Position numbers and translations under genes: made by a program. Under the pieces are notes generated by a model that worked only from the letters and a program-made list of their open reading frames with translations, was not told where the DNA came from and ran no database searches. Below are positions 31,155 through 42,152 of a stretch of 64,000 bases of DNA, piece after piece. The first letter of the stretch is position 1; the number at the start of each line of letters is the position of its first letter. This DNA comes from Maylandia zebra (Eukaryota > Chordata > Actinopteri > Cichliformes > Cichlidae): assembly GCF_041146795.1 (NCBI RefSeq), contig NC_135187.1, forward strand, positions 3,793,556-3,857,555. Reading direction: 5' to 3'.

Positions 31155-31628
31155 ATGACTTTGATCTGCGTCCTCATCTGGACTCTCCTCTGCTGCTGCT
31201 TCACAGGTAAAGTCCAGAGAATCAAACTCCTCTCCTCTATCAACATCTGTCCCTCTGAAATGAAGCCCACAAAACCATGAAGCTGCTTTATGTTTTTGTC
31301 TCTGTGTCCTCAGAGTCCAGAGGACAGATCACAGTGACTCAGCCTGGAGCAGTGAGCTCTGCTGTGGGAGCAACTGTGAACATGGATTGTAAAATCAGTC
31401 ATACTGTCATTAATTCTGACTCTGTTGAATGGTATCAACATAAACAAGGGGAACCTCCTAAACTACTCATTTACTGGTCAAACCTGCGAGCATCAAGTAC
31501 TTCAAGTCGTTTTACAGGCAGTGGATCAGACAAAGACTTCACTCTGACCATCAGTGGAGTCCAGGCTGAAGATGCAGCAGTTTATTACTGTAAGGGCAGA
31601 CACAACATTAACAGTCAGTATGTGTTCA
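31155..31628 (+). CDS. Immunoglobulin light chain V segment V5 (kappa-like, mosaic)
   Basis: Exon 1 (31155-31206) and the intron are identical to V2. Exon 2 (31314-31628) starts as V2 does ([10 protein letters not shown]), then diverges strongly from FR1 through CDR2 (ATVNMDCKISH, WYQHKQGEPPKLLIYW, LRASSTSSRFTG), then matches V2 again from FR3 ([13 protein letters not shown]). CDR3 reads YYCKGRHNINSQYVF. No stops. The V landmarks (Cys, Trp, YYC) are present. Its 3' flank is J-like beyond the RSS, unlike any other V here. Confidence 0.92.
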
Positions 31629-31656
31629 CACAGTGAAAAACAGTCGTACAAAAACC
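31629..31656 (+). other. V5 recombination signal (12-RSS) joined to a J-type flank
   Basis: CACAGTG (31629-31635), 12-bp spacer, ACAAAAACC (31648-31656). Up to about 31661 it matches the V flank; after that it matches the flank 5' of J segments. Confidence 0.9.
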
Positions 31657-31661
31657 TCCCT

Positions 31662-31710
31662 TCATAGACACGGTTCTCTGACTCTGAAGCAAACAAGCTC
31701 ACCAAAATGA
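31662..31710 (-). pseudogene. Relic of J 5' flank fused to V5
   Basis: Matches the region beyond the J nonamers (tagagacacggctctctgactctgaaacaaacaaactcaacaaaat type at 10326-10370, 18500, 30525). The next part of that flank (attcactgtttgtcc...ttggccaaca) reappears at 32365-32400, so about 650 bp were inserted between. Confidence 0.7.
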
Positions 31711-32490
31711 GCTACTGTTCTTATATTACTGCCAGATTAACTGTGAAATACACTTATATAACTAGAACAAACTTTTAAAAAGGTCTTCTAAGCTGATCTA
31801 TCTAAAAAAAGAAACTATTGACAAAAATTTTTTTTTTAGGAAAGCAAAGTCGGGGTGGGGGTTTATTGAACCTATCAACAGCAACAAAAAGAGTTAGTTA
31901 CGTGCTAACAGTTGCTAACAGTTCAGATGTTCATTATCCTCTCACTGAGTTAAGATTAACCTAAAACATGCTAACTATTTATTTCTTCTAAATCCTGCTG
32001 AGAAAATATCATTGTCACGTGTATATTGGAATAGTTTTAACAACTACATTACTCCTTATTAGTAAGATAATAATGCCTAATTAGCTTCCATAAGCGAACA
32101 AACTTTCAGAAAAATTGGGTAACATTACCATAAAGTTAACTCTACTGGTTTATTTGGAGGCAGGCCAGGCCGTGGGGCAAGACTAAGAGTCAGAGGTGAA
32201 TCATTGGGACAGAGGGGGGCTGAAAACTTTGGAGAAAAAAACCTTTATGAAAATGTAACAAATATAAACCTTTTTTTAAGTTCTACATTTTCTATTTCCA
32301 GTGAGACAAAGATTTTAGTCTGAAGACAGAATCAATAAACACACCGTCTCAATTTAAAAACAAATTCACTGTTTGTCCATTTTGTTGGCCAACATTAAGA
32401 CTAATTTAAAGAACACAATTTTAAAAACACATAATCATTGAAGCTTTGCGAGTGGTTATTTGCAGGTGGAAATATTTACATAAAGCTGGA
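31711..32490. other. Insertion within the J-flank relic, and its continuation
   Basis: 31711-32364 is unrecognised AT-rich DNA. 32365-32402 resumes the J1 flank (compare 10371-10410). No gene. Confidence 0.5.
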
Positions 32491-32590
32491 ACTACAGTTA
32501 CTTCCATAAATATTTGGACAACCTTGATCTAATTTTGGTTCTTTATATTACCACAATGCATTTTAATTTTAGTAATCTTAAACACTTGTT
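32490..32590. repeat. Dispersed repeat end (acttccataaatatttggaca)
   Basis: Remembered as a recurrent fish DNA-transposon end. Partial. Confidence 0.35.
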
Positions 32591-32994
32591 TTGTCAAATC
32601 TTACTTACAATTACACAAGAAATTAGCAGAAAATTAACTCTCTGACTTCTCCAAAAAATTATGTCTTTTCCATTATTGCTGTTGTCTCAGGTTGGTGTCA
32701 CGATGACGCCTCCTGTTGTTAAATGTGTTGTACTGTTACTACTTCTGCTATGTAAATGCAATTTAGATTATGACAGGTTAGTGCTGAACACTGAGGCGAC
32801 AGCTATTTCAACATCAGTGTAGTAGGTCTCACAATGTTACAGAGCAGGGAAGGAAAACTGAGAATTTCACATCTCTTTACAATAAATGAATCAGCGCTAA
32901 AGATTTTAATCAGTCACCTCACTTCCAGTGTTTCATTGTGACTTATTTCCTTTTATTTCAACCCTCAAGTCTGGGATTTCAGTTCATTTTAATG

Positions 32995-33983
32995 ATAGAA
33001 AATCTGGCAAAATCCGGTCTGGATGGACCTGGGCCCCCTTTCCCTGGCGGGTCGCGGAGTATGGGGGTGCCTACTGGGGTCAGCGGGGGAGCTGGGGGGT
33101 CACTTGCCCCTCCCTTCCTTCCCTCCTCATCTCCAGCTGCCTCCCTCTTCCCGCTCCACCACAACCACCCACACATGCAGGGCCTTGGAGTAGGGGTATG
33201 TCACCAGGATGCAGAGGAGGCTAACCCCCCCCCCCCCCACACACGTAGACATTGAGGGCTAGCAGGAGGGACCATGCGCTTACCTGCTGCTCTCTGGCAG
33301 GTAGCTCCATGCCCTCCTGGGTTTTAAATGCACCTTAGAACACACATGCATCAACACTACAATGAGCGGGTGGAGGGAGGTTTGGAGTCTTCTCTCACCC
33401 CCGTTCTCTGCGGCCTGCTGGAGCGGGGGGGCTAGGAGGAGTTGGCCGTCAGACTGCGGTCTGGAGTGTGGGGCCTCCCTGCTGCTGCGGAGTCGGGGCG
33501 GTCTGCCTCTCCCCACCGCAGGGAAAAGGGTAACACCACCTGGGACTGGGTGCAGTTCCCCCCTCCAGGGGCAAGGGTACCTAGACCCGGTTTGTAGAGT
33601 ACGCTTGGGGAGTGTGATCGTGTGTACAGCGTCTCTTTATGTCTGTCTCCACGTTGGTTGAGTGTGGAGTAAGTGCATATGAGAGCATGAGGGTGGGAAT
33701 GGATGTTTGTGTCTGTGTGTGCCTGTATGTCTGTGTCTATATGTCAGGTTGGGTATCAGACGCCACCTCTCTGGGGACATCTCAAACCCTCCAAGGTTTG
33801 GAGGCCTATCTCCCCCTACCACCACTTCCCCTGCCAGTGGCGGACTCCCTCAGACATCAGTGCGTTGGTGGTTCTTTGTGTCTGGGGATGGGCATCCGGG
33901 TACACACCGGCTCACTCCTTGGCGGCCGCTTATCGGGGCCTGGAGCCTGGGGCTCGCTCGGGCCACTTCGGAGGTGACTTCAT
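32995..33983 (+). mobile_element. GC-rich retroposon, 3'-truncated (same family as 19602-21193)
   Basis: 33290-33970 is a clear copy of 20540-21190 in reverse orientation (ctctggcaggtagctccatgcc..., gagcgggtggaggg..., ttgggtatcagacgccacct...). It extends about 300 bp further 5' than the other copy. It stops abruptly at about 33980, where the TRIM-like pseudogene begins, and lacks the pyrimidine-rich tail and poly(A). Confidence 0.75.
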
Positions 33984-33995
33984 CAGAAAGCCATA

Positions 33996-35469
33996 ATGAG
34001 ACCAGAGGAGCTCCTAAACACCCTGGAAGATTTAACAGATGATGAGTTTGAAGGCTTTAAGTGGCACCTGCAGCAGGGAGAAGTCCTTGCCAGTCGACCA
34101 ACTATCAAAAAGAGCCGACTGCAGACGGCAAAAAGACGGGACACCGTGGACCTGATGGTGCACACCTACACTCTTCCTGGAGCTGTGGAGGTGACCAGGA
34201 AGGTTTTAGAAAGAATCTGCAGGAATGATCTGCTGCAGAGTTTGTCTGCCAGCTCAGAGCAACAAGCTGCCGTACCAGGAGAGGTTCCCTGTGACGTCTG
34301 CACTGGAAGCAAACTGAAGGCCCTGAAGTCCTGCATGGTGTGTCTGACCTCCTATTGTGAGGCGCACCTGGAGCCTCATCTGACAGCTTCACGTCTGAGA
34401 AGACATCATCTGGTAGAGCCCTTGGAGAACCTGGAAGGCAGGATGTGTATGAAGCACGATAAACCTCTGGAGCTGTTCTGTAAGACTGACAAGACATGTG
34501 TCTGCACGCTCTGCTCTGTTTTCAAACACAAAACTCATGAGTTTGTTCCTCTGAGAGAAGAAGCTCATGAAGGAGATCGAAGGCAAACAGAAGACAACAG
34601 AGAAACAGGCTGAAGGTTTCATCAAGGACCTGGAACAAGAAATCTCTGAGCTGAAGAAGACAAGCTCTCAGATGGAGCAGCTCTCACACTCTGAAGACCA
34701 CCTACACGTCCTCCAAAGCTTCTCATCCCTGAAAACTGTTCTACCCACGAAGGACTGGACAGAGATCAGAGTTCATCCACCTTCATATGAGGGAACTGTG
34801 GTTAGAGCTGTGGCTCAGCTGGAGGAGAAACTCAGGAAATGCATGAAGAAGAAGCTGCTTGAGGCTGAGCTGGAGAGGGTCCAGCAGTATGCAGTGGATG
34901 TGACTCTTGATCCTGATACAGCAAGTTCGAGACTCATCCTATCTGCTGATGGAAAACAGGTGCATTGTGGTGATGTGAGGAAGAATCTTCCAGACACCCC
35001 ACAGAGATTCTCTCCATGTCCTAATGTTTTAGGAAAGCAGAGTTTATCATCAGGCAGATTTTATTTCGAGGTTCAGGTTAAAGGAAAGACTGCCTGGGAT
35101 TTAGGAGTGGCCAGCGAGTTGGTCAACAGGAAGGGAAAAGTCACGCTGACTCCTCAGGATGGTTTCTGGAGTTTAGGCTTGAGGAATAGAAATGAGTACA
35201 GAGCTTTTGCTAGCCCTTCAGTCCGTCTCTGTCTTCAGTCTGGTCCTGAGAAGGTGGGGGTGTTTGTGGATTATGAGGAGGGTCTGGTCTCTTTTTATGA
35301 TGTGGATACTGCAGCTCTTATCTACTCCTTTACTGGCTGTTCCTTCATTCAGAAACTCCACCCATACTTCAGTCCCTGTCTCAATGATGGTGGTGAAAAC
35401 TCAGCTCCTCTAATCAACTGTCCTGTCAATCAAATCGAGTCAATCAACAGATTTTATTTGATGATCTGA
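33996..35469 (+). pseudogene. Processed TRIM-like pseudogene (pyrin, B-boxes, coiled coil, PRY-SPRY)
   Basis: The first frame (33996-34613) encodes a pyrin domain (about residues 3-85: ELLNTLEDLTDDEFEGFKWHL, RDTVDLMV), a B-box 1 (C99/C102, CMVC, C..H) and B-box 2 (CMKHDKPLELFCKTDKTCVC, residues ~150-190). A second frame (34567-35469) continues with a coiled coil (KQKTTEKQAEGF, ISELKKTSSQ) and a complete PRY-SPRY (ADGKQVHCGD, FYFEVQVKGK, GVFVDYEEG). No RING is seen: pyrin takes its place. There are no introns although related genes are split. Frames shift between them, with coiled-coil codons apparently missing at about 34558-34590. Best read as a retrocopy with an internal deletion. Possibly two shorter proteins are made. 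Confidence 0.75.
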
Positions 35470-36950
35470 TTGATTTTTATTGAAGGGAACCAATGAACAT
35501 GTTTAGTGTAAATACTCTACAGTTTCCATGTTTTCTATAGAATCTGAATATTGTGGCCTCTGATTTATGCTTTTGTTTGACTCTCATGGAATTTGAAGCA
35601 AACAGAAGCAAAAAAATGAATCAGGAAATTTTCCCACTAAGTGATTATAAAATATCAGAGAATGAATCTCAGAAAGCTTCATTTAAGAATAAATGAACAG
35701 TGACCTTGTAACTGTTAACAAAATGAAACATTACACTTTTTGGTCTTTTGAAATTGATGTTTGAGACTGGCCTGTTTCAAACACTGAAAGTCAGATATCT
35801 TTACACTGTGTGTTGATTTGTTACTGTTTAATATTTTCTTAACCTCTTGTAAAGAAAAGATAACTGTTGTATGTAAATAATAGTGAAAAATACGGTGCAA
35901 AACTGCTGCTTATTTATGACACAGTCTCCATCACGATAACAACAAATCTTTCTTCTGTGAGTAAACAGCGCCATCATGTGTTGTACAAACATGACAAGAA
36001 CACTTTTTCAAATATTCAAATGTATAATATTACGGAAGGAGATGTGATGCTAGAGGTAATGATTTAATAGCTAATCAGTACACCATATCAAAGAGTGGTT
36101 GAAAATGTAATTTTTATTTGTTTTCTGCAAACCAGAAACTTTTGCATGTGTAATTTTTTTAATGCATTTTTTTAAAAAGACTGTCACTTAAGCTCGCTGG
36201 TACATATTAATTGATTTTCTTTCAGTGCTTACAGCTGTGTATAGTAATTTTCCCGTTCATTTGTGATTGTCTACTCAGATTTGACCATTTTATCTATGAA
36301 TAAATAAGTTTTCTGCTCTATGATGCAAGTTAGACCCTGTCTATTTTATACTTTATTTGTGTGTATTAGCTTTTTTTAATTTAATACATTTGAAAACTGA
36401 CCATATGGTATCATAAATATATTGATGGATGATTTTGTACATGTCTAGATTAGAAAAATCTAACATAAGATACTATTAAACTTTTTAATAAGTCAAAGCA
36501 AATTAAACAAAAATAAAATACATTTTTAAAAAGTTTTACCTGCTTAAACTTGCTGCCTTTTTTAGCCGTACAAAGGAGATAAAACTAAACAGGGCATTAT
36601 ACCTCTGCTCCACAGGCTGTGACATCACCTCAAACAGATGTGGCAGGTCATCTCATCACCTTCAAATAACCACAGCAGGTCATGACGTCTGACCACCAAG
36701 AGTGCTGATGCTACAATCTGGGCTAGCTCCTGATATCATGCAGTGCCTCATATTAGAAACTTGGTGGTTTGAAAGTTGAGTAAACTGTGTAATGGTGACA
36801 TCTTCTGGTCCAGTAATATCTTCACACATGATTAGAAAATTTTTTCAATGCGGCTGCAATTTGATGGGAAATAAAGCCATAGATGCCCCAGCCTGAGTGA
36901 CTCATGTCTACGTAGCTTATGTGATCCATGGGTTGCCCCTTTTAATCCAC
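35470..36950. other. AT-rich DNA 3' of the TRIM-like pseudogene
   Basis: No gene seen. The first few hundred bases may be former 3' UTR. No poly(A) tract or target duplication was found. Confidence 0.4.
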
Positions 36951-36959
36951 AGCAGACTT

Positions 36960-37290
36960 GATGCCCTCTTTGCAATATATCATTCTACAACTGTTTATAA
37001 CTTGCATTTCATATTTCTCTATAGTTTTCCTACTTATATCCTGTTCATAGCCTGTACATACTTATATTTATAGCATATTCATAACATACCTTCATACCGT
37101 GTGCATTATAACATACCCATAATAGACCCATTTCTGTAATATATCTGTATATCTATATTATTGCTAATATATATTGTAATATATCTATATTATGGCTAAA
37201 GCACTTCTGGATGGATGCAAACTGCATTTTGTTGCCTTGTACTTGTGACATGTGCAATGACAATAAAGTTAAATTCTGTTCTATTCTAAA
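36960..37290 (+). repeat. LINE 3' tail
   Basis: Ends ...gacatgtgcaatgacaataaagtt, a 3' tail type common to fish LINEs and derived SINEs. No reverse transcriptase codons remain. Confidence 0.5.
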
Positions 37291-38440
37291 ACTACTGCGT
37301 TGCATTTAAGGACTGGATCTGTCTGTGCTGTTTAGAGCTGGGCCTTTGCCACCTGTAATATAATAAACTCACTTTTATGTTTTATTCTTACTGACCACTC
37401 AAAGTCACACTTTATATTTTTTACAGGCGATAAATTAATACAGGACTTTACCCTATGCACCTAAAGCACTTTATCTACCTCACATCCACATCCTTTCTAG
37501 AATTAAATTAGCCTAACGTGTATGTCTTTGCACTGTGGGAGGAAGCAAGAGAAATGTAACGTGGTACATTTGCAAACTCCACCTATAAAGGAACCAGGAA
37601 GCTTCATGCTGTCAGTCCACCATGCCACCACATGTCAGGCTTCATGTCTGTGCCAAGGCACCCTCTCCTTGACCTTTACATGGTCACTATCCTTTATGTG
37701 CATCAGATATGATTGCCCCTGTGCTGTTTTACTATCGCATTGTTTGGAGATTCCACCATGATCCTTCAAAGACCAGCAGGTTTCTGTCTCTGTTCTTGTG
37801 ACGTTTCTTGTGACAGTGTCAAGGTCACCTTCGAACATTAACATTGTTCCATAAAATATACAAACAGACAGTTTCAAGTTAGTTCACAGTCTCAAGAATC
37901 CCTATAATCACCATACTGTTTTATCTGACCCACACCAGTGGATCTAAAGTCCATCTCTATTGATACAAGTCAAATTTGACCAGGAACAGCCTCAATGTAC
38001 AAAGGTCTGTACACCCATGTAAAATTGTAAACATTTTTGTCATGTGTATTTTGGGCCACTTCTTGGAAAAGTCATCAAATTACAATCTAAACGAATTTAA
38101 TTTATTTTATTTTAGTTGCAGTCATCCTATAAGGAGTAAATATGTATGTTGATAGATTCAAAGTGTGGAACAAGATCAAGAAAAAAATTTCCAAGGGAAA
38201 TAAATCATAAAGGTAAAATTTGTAACAGAAAACTCTGCCATTAGTCTGCAGCCAAACTCTTCCTGCATCACCACATGCTTCTGACACAAGAGAACCGGCT
38301 CTTTCGGCTCCCAACCGGCTCTTCAGGTTGTTTTGTCACTTTAATTTATTATCAACAACAATATAAAATTATGCACAAAAGGAATTACTAATGTAAACAA
38401 AAGTGGTTTTATTTATAAATGTTTCTACAAAAATATATAC
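37290..38440. other. Intergenic DNA
   Basis: No gene or clear repeat seen. Confidence 0.4.
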
Positions 38441-38441
38441 G

Positions 38442-38682
38442 GTGGCCCCTAGAGACAAAGCACGTACAAACTCCAAAGCACGTACAGAGCTACCTAGATT
38501 ACTTACATGACACAATTGAAAGCATATGTGTATTGTTTGTATATTTATACAAAAACACTCATATATATTCAAATAAATTTAAAAATATGTTCATTTACCT
38601 GTTACTACCACACACCAAATCATACTTCCTGGCTTGTAGCCACTAGGATCCTGGAGCACTTCTATTGTGTTTTAGGGGCCAC
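38442..38682. mobile_element. Short MITE with GTGGCCCCTA ends
   Basis: Perfect 10-bp inverted ends GTGGCCCCTA (38442-38451) and TAGGGGCCAC (38673-38682). 241 bp, no coding capacity. A tandem 'aaagcacgtaca' repeat occurs inside near the left end. Target duplication not clear. Confidence 0.6.
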
Positions 38683-39780
38683 GTAAATAAACTTTATTTA
38701 TTCACTCCACATAAAATGTTATAAATAAATTATAAAATACAAAAACCAACTATTTATATTTCAACTTTTAACTATTTGAATTTTCAGCTTTTTCCTTTTA
38801 AAGAAATTTAAAGTGAAACAACACAAAACAATGCAAACCACAACAAAATAAAATATAAATTAAAATATGCAAAACAAAAAGAGGATGCACATTCTCTGTC
38901 ATATGGGCCTAGGATGATTATTTGGGAGAGTGTTTTCCTGCTGGGAACTGTATACATAGGATTCACTACATGGATAAACTTTATGAATCCTTTAACATCC
39001 GCAACTGAAAATAGTTGTGGATGATTACTATACCTTTCTAATGTGATGATGTTGTCTCTGATTGTTGCCTCTTTCTCTCCCCCTCTGTCACGTAAAAATC
39101 CGCTATAGCATGCAAATGGTTCCTTAAAAAAAATCCTCAAATATTGTTAGAATTATATTATTTTTAACACCAGAGAAAATGTAAACTATGGGAACACAGG
39201 AAAACAAATATGTTTCGTTTTAAATAAAAAGACTGCATTTTAATGGAAAGTGAAGTTTAGGCTTTGAATTCAAAATGTTTTTGGTTCTTTTAGTTTGAAA
39301 ATATATATAGATGTGCTCCTTTTTTCTTTTTCTTTTTTTATAAAACAGTATTGTGAAGACAAAAGACTATTTTGAAAGGTCGTCTTAGCTTCCAGCACAT
39401 TTGGTTTGGATTTATACCAGATGCCCTTTTTGAGTCTGTATTTTAGGCCACTTTAAGAAAAGTCAGCAAATTTAATGCTATAAAATAAGAGTGTGAAGGC
39501 CATAATAGGGTTTGGTGAACAACCAGGTGGGTGACACTCAAATGTCCTGCAATGTAGTAATGTAGACTCTATTCTTGACTTTAGAGTGTTTATTTGGTTC
39601 ATTTAAAGAACATTTGTTTTTTAGTCTTTCTCAGTTATTTCACTTCTTGTTTCATGGACTTAATTGTTTGTTTACATGTTTTTGAGGTCGAGTTTAACCT
39701 CTAACTGGCCATTGCAGATTTCTGTCAGAATCTGCAGGTTATGCAGTACAAATAAAATGTTAACGTTTCTCCAACGTTGT
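38683..39780. other. Intergenic DNA
   Basis: No supported gene. Confidence 0.4.
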
Positions 39781-39784
39781 CTTC

Positions 39785-40387
39785 CCAGCAGTTTCACCGG
39801 ATGGCCAGGCGCTTCCCCGGCGCTGATAATTGGCGTCTGTCTTGTGTCAGTGACGTAAAAGACGGATTTAATGCGACATGACCGTTCAAACAGCAGTCGC
39901 TTTCTAAAACATCGGATATGTATCGGATTCAGTACCACATACGAAAGTGACCCAGATCGGATTTGAAAATATCGGATTTGTGCCGTTCACACTGTCATAG
40001 ATGCGCTTTCGCCTGCAGTGTGAACGTAGCCAGCACAAAACACCCAAAATTACCACGCAAACTTGAAGCATCGCTCTTCTCTAAAACAGCAATAAGGATC
40101 ATTATTAGGTTATCTACATTATTATGTAAATAACAAAATAACTTAAAGCAAAAACTGGGAAACGTGAAGTCTTTAGGGCCATCAGTCAAACAATATTGTT
40201 TGCTCTGGGTCTAAACAAAGCGCGTTGTGTGTGACATCTTCTTTTGCGCATGCGGGCCGCTTTGAGCGTTCACACTAGAGCGCGTTTGTTGTCGCATTTT
40301 ATTTGTAGTGTGAACAAGCAGACAAAAAAATCGGATTTGATCAAAAGATCGGAATTGAGCATTAAGACCTGCGGTGTGAACGTAGAC
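39785..40387. repeat. Two adjacent DNA-transposon ends (gtgtgaacgtag type)
   Basis: cctgcagtgtgaacgtagcc (40012-40031) and cctgcggtgtgaacgtag (40369-40386) are the same terminal motif in the same direction. Repeated atcggatttg motifs precede each. Harbinger-like MITEs by the ends; boundaries uncertain. Confidence 0.4.
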
Positions 40388-40644
40388 TTTGTGTACATAT
40401 TGTTGCTTTATTATCAGTCTGTTTGCTGGTTATTTGGGCAGGGTTTTTTTTAGTTCCTCTGTGGTTTTTGGTTTTTGTAGTTATAATAATTGTTATTTTT
40501 TTGTTTTGTGGGGGTTTGGATGTCTCTTTGTCGTCTTTTTAAGGATTTTCATAGCACGTAATCACTCGAGTTACCGAAAAGTCTTATTTTGAAAGTTATA
40601 ACCGGAAACCCCCGATGATTGTAGAAAACAGTCATTTCTACAGT

Positions 40645-40697
40645 CATTGGTTTAACCCCAGCTGTTTATAATCACAGCTGTGGTGGAGCTTTGACTC
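40645..40697 (+). promoter_or_regulatory. Candidate core promoter of the lectin gene
   Basis: An inverted CCAAT (attgg, 40646-40650) and TTTATAAT (40665-40672) lie about 85-110 bp upstream of the start codon. Positions fit a TATA promoter. Confidence 0.35.
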
Positions 40698-40755
40698 AGA
40701 GCGTCACCCTCCACCAAGAACATTAGTTTTCTTCTATTTGTCTTCCAGCGGTGAA

Positions 40756-42095
40756 ATGTCGACCACCGGGAGCTCCCTGAACTGTGAGGGGATGTACTCC
40801 CAACTAATAGACGACGAGTCCTGTCATGACGACTTACCCCACAGGCCAGATGTGGAACACCGTGGTAAGCAGTTAAACTTTAACCCTGCAGATGTGCCTC
40901 TGTGGAGGAATGCAGACGGTTTCGTTTATCTTTGCTTTAAAACAACTGACTTTGTCCTGTTACTGTAGACACGGTGTGTTATCACTATGGAGACAACAAA
41001 ATGTCAAACTGAGATTTGTTACGTTAACTTTTGTACATGTTTATCTTCAGGATTCACTTTGCAGCTTCTCACATGAAAGTGCTGTTTTTCTCGTATCAGT
41101 CATTTAATTTTCATAGTTCTGCAGGCTTTCACTGGTAATTGTTTACTTACATGTTACAAGGATAATAAAAAGATAAAGGAAAAAAACATTTATCAACAGA
41201 AAATTTTTTAGATATATTATCAAAGTGCTTTACAAAGTCCCAAACTCTGTGTTACATAACAGACAGACATGATGGTGTAAACCTGAATTCAATCTTTAAG
41301 GTTTACGTACTCAAGTATAGGGTTTTATACTCGGAGCCTCCTCCTTCCTCCTTCCGTGGGAACATTAGTGGTTTTCTTTGAACCAGCCCTGAGCTTTTAG
41401 ATACTAAATCCAACTTTTATACACTGGAGTCAGTCTGCAATAAGAATAAAAGACTAAAACTGTGAAGTCAAAATATAGTTTTATTTATTAATTAAATTAA
41501 TTAAAATAACATGCAGAAACTGATTATGAGTTCAAAATGCAGCCATGGCAGCAGCAGGCTAAGCTCAGTCACTAGCAGACTGTGTGTCAAAGGGCCCAAT
41601 CAAAGCTCTCATGTTTATTTGTTTGTTTTCAATTCAGTTTGTGGATTTCCTTTTTTCAGATGAGCTCTTATTCTTGTAACGCGTTCCTTGTAGTTTGGTT
41701 TTTGGTAACTACTAGAATAGCTTGCTTTCATGTTTTTGTGTGCATATTAAGGCCCTTTGTGATGGTTTTGTTTGCTTTTGTGTTTTTATATTATGGACAT
41801 GGTGTTTTTTTGTCTGGTGACATAATGCTTTTATTTTTAATATAAAAGTGATCTTTGATAAATAATCAAATCAAATCAAATCAAATCACTTTTATTGTCA
41901 CATCACATGTGCAGGCACACTGGCACAGCACATGCGAGTGAAATTCTTGTGTGCGAGCTTCACAAGCAACAGAGATGTGCAAACACAACAACACAAACGA
42001 GCAAAATACAAGAATGGCCAACCTGAAACTAATAAATATATGTACAATATATAATAGTGTATGCATTTCTGGATGTGTATACTAAATATTTTCCT

Positions 42096-42152
<57 letters not shown>

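Noticed and set aside
31629-31710. A retained germline signal joint at V5
   Set aside because: A signal joint needs two heptamers back to back. Only one RSS is present, followed by a J flank without a 23-RSS.
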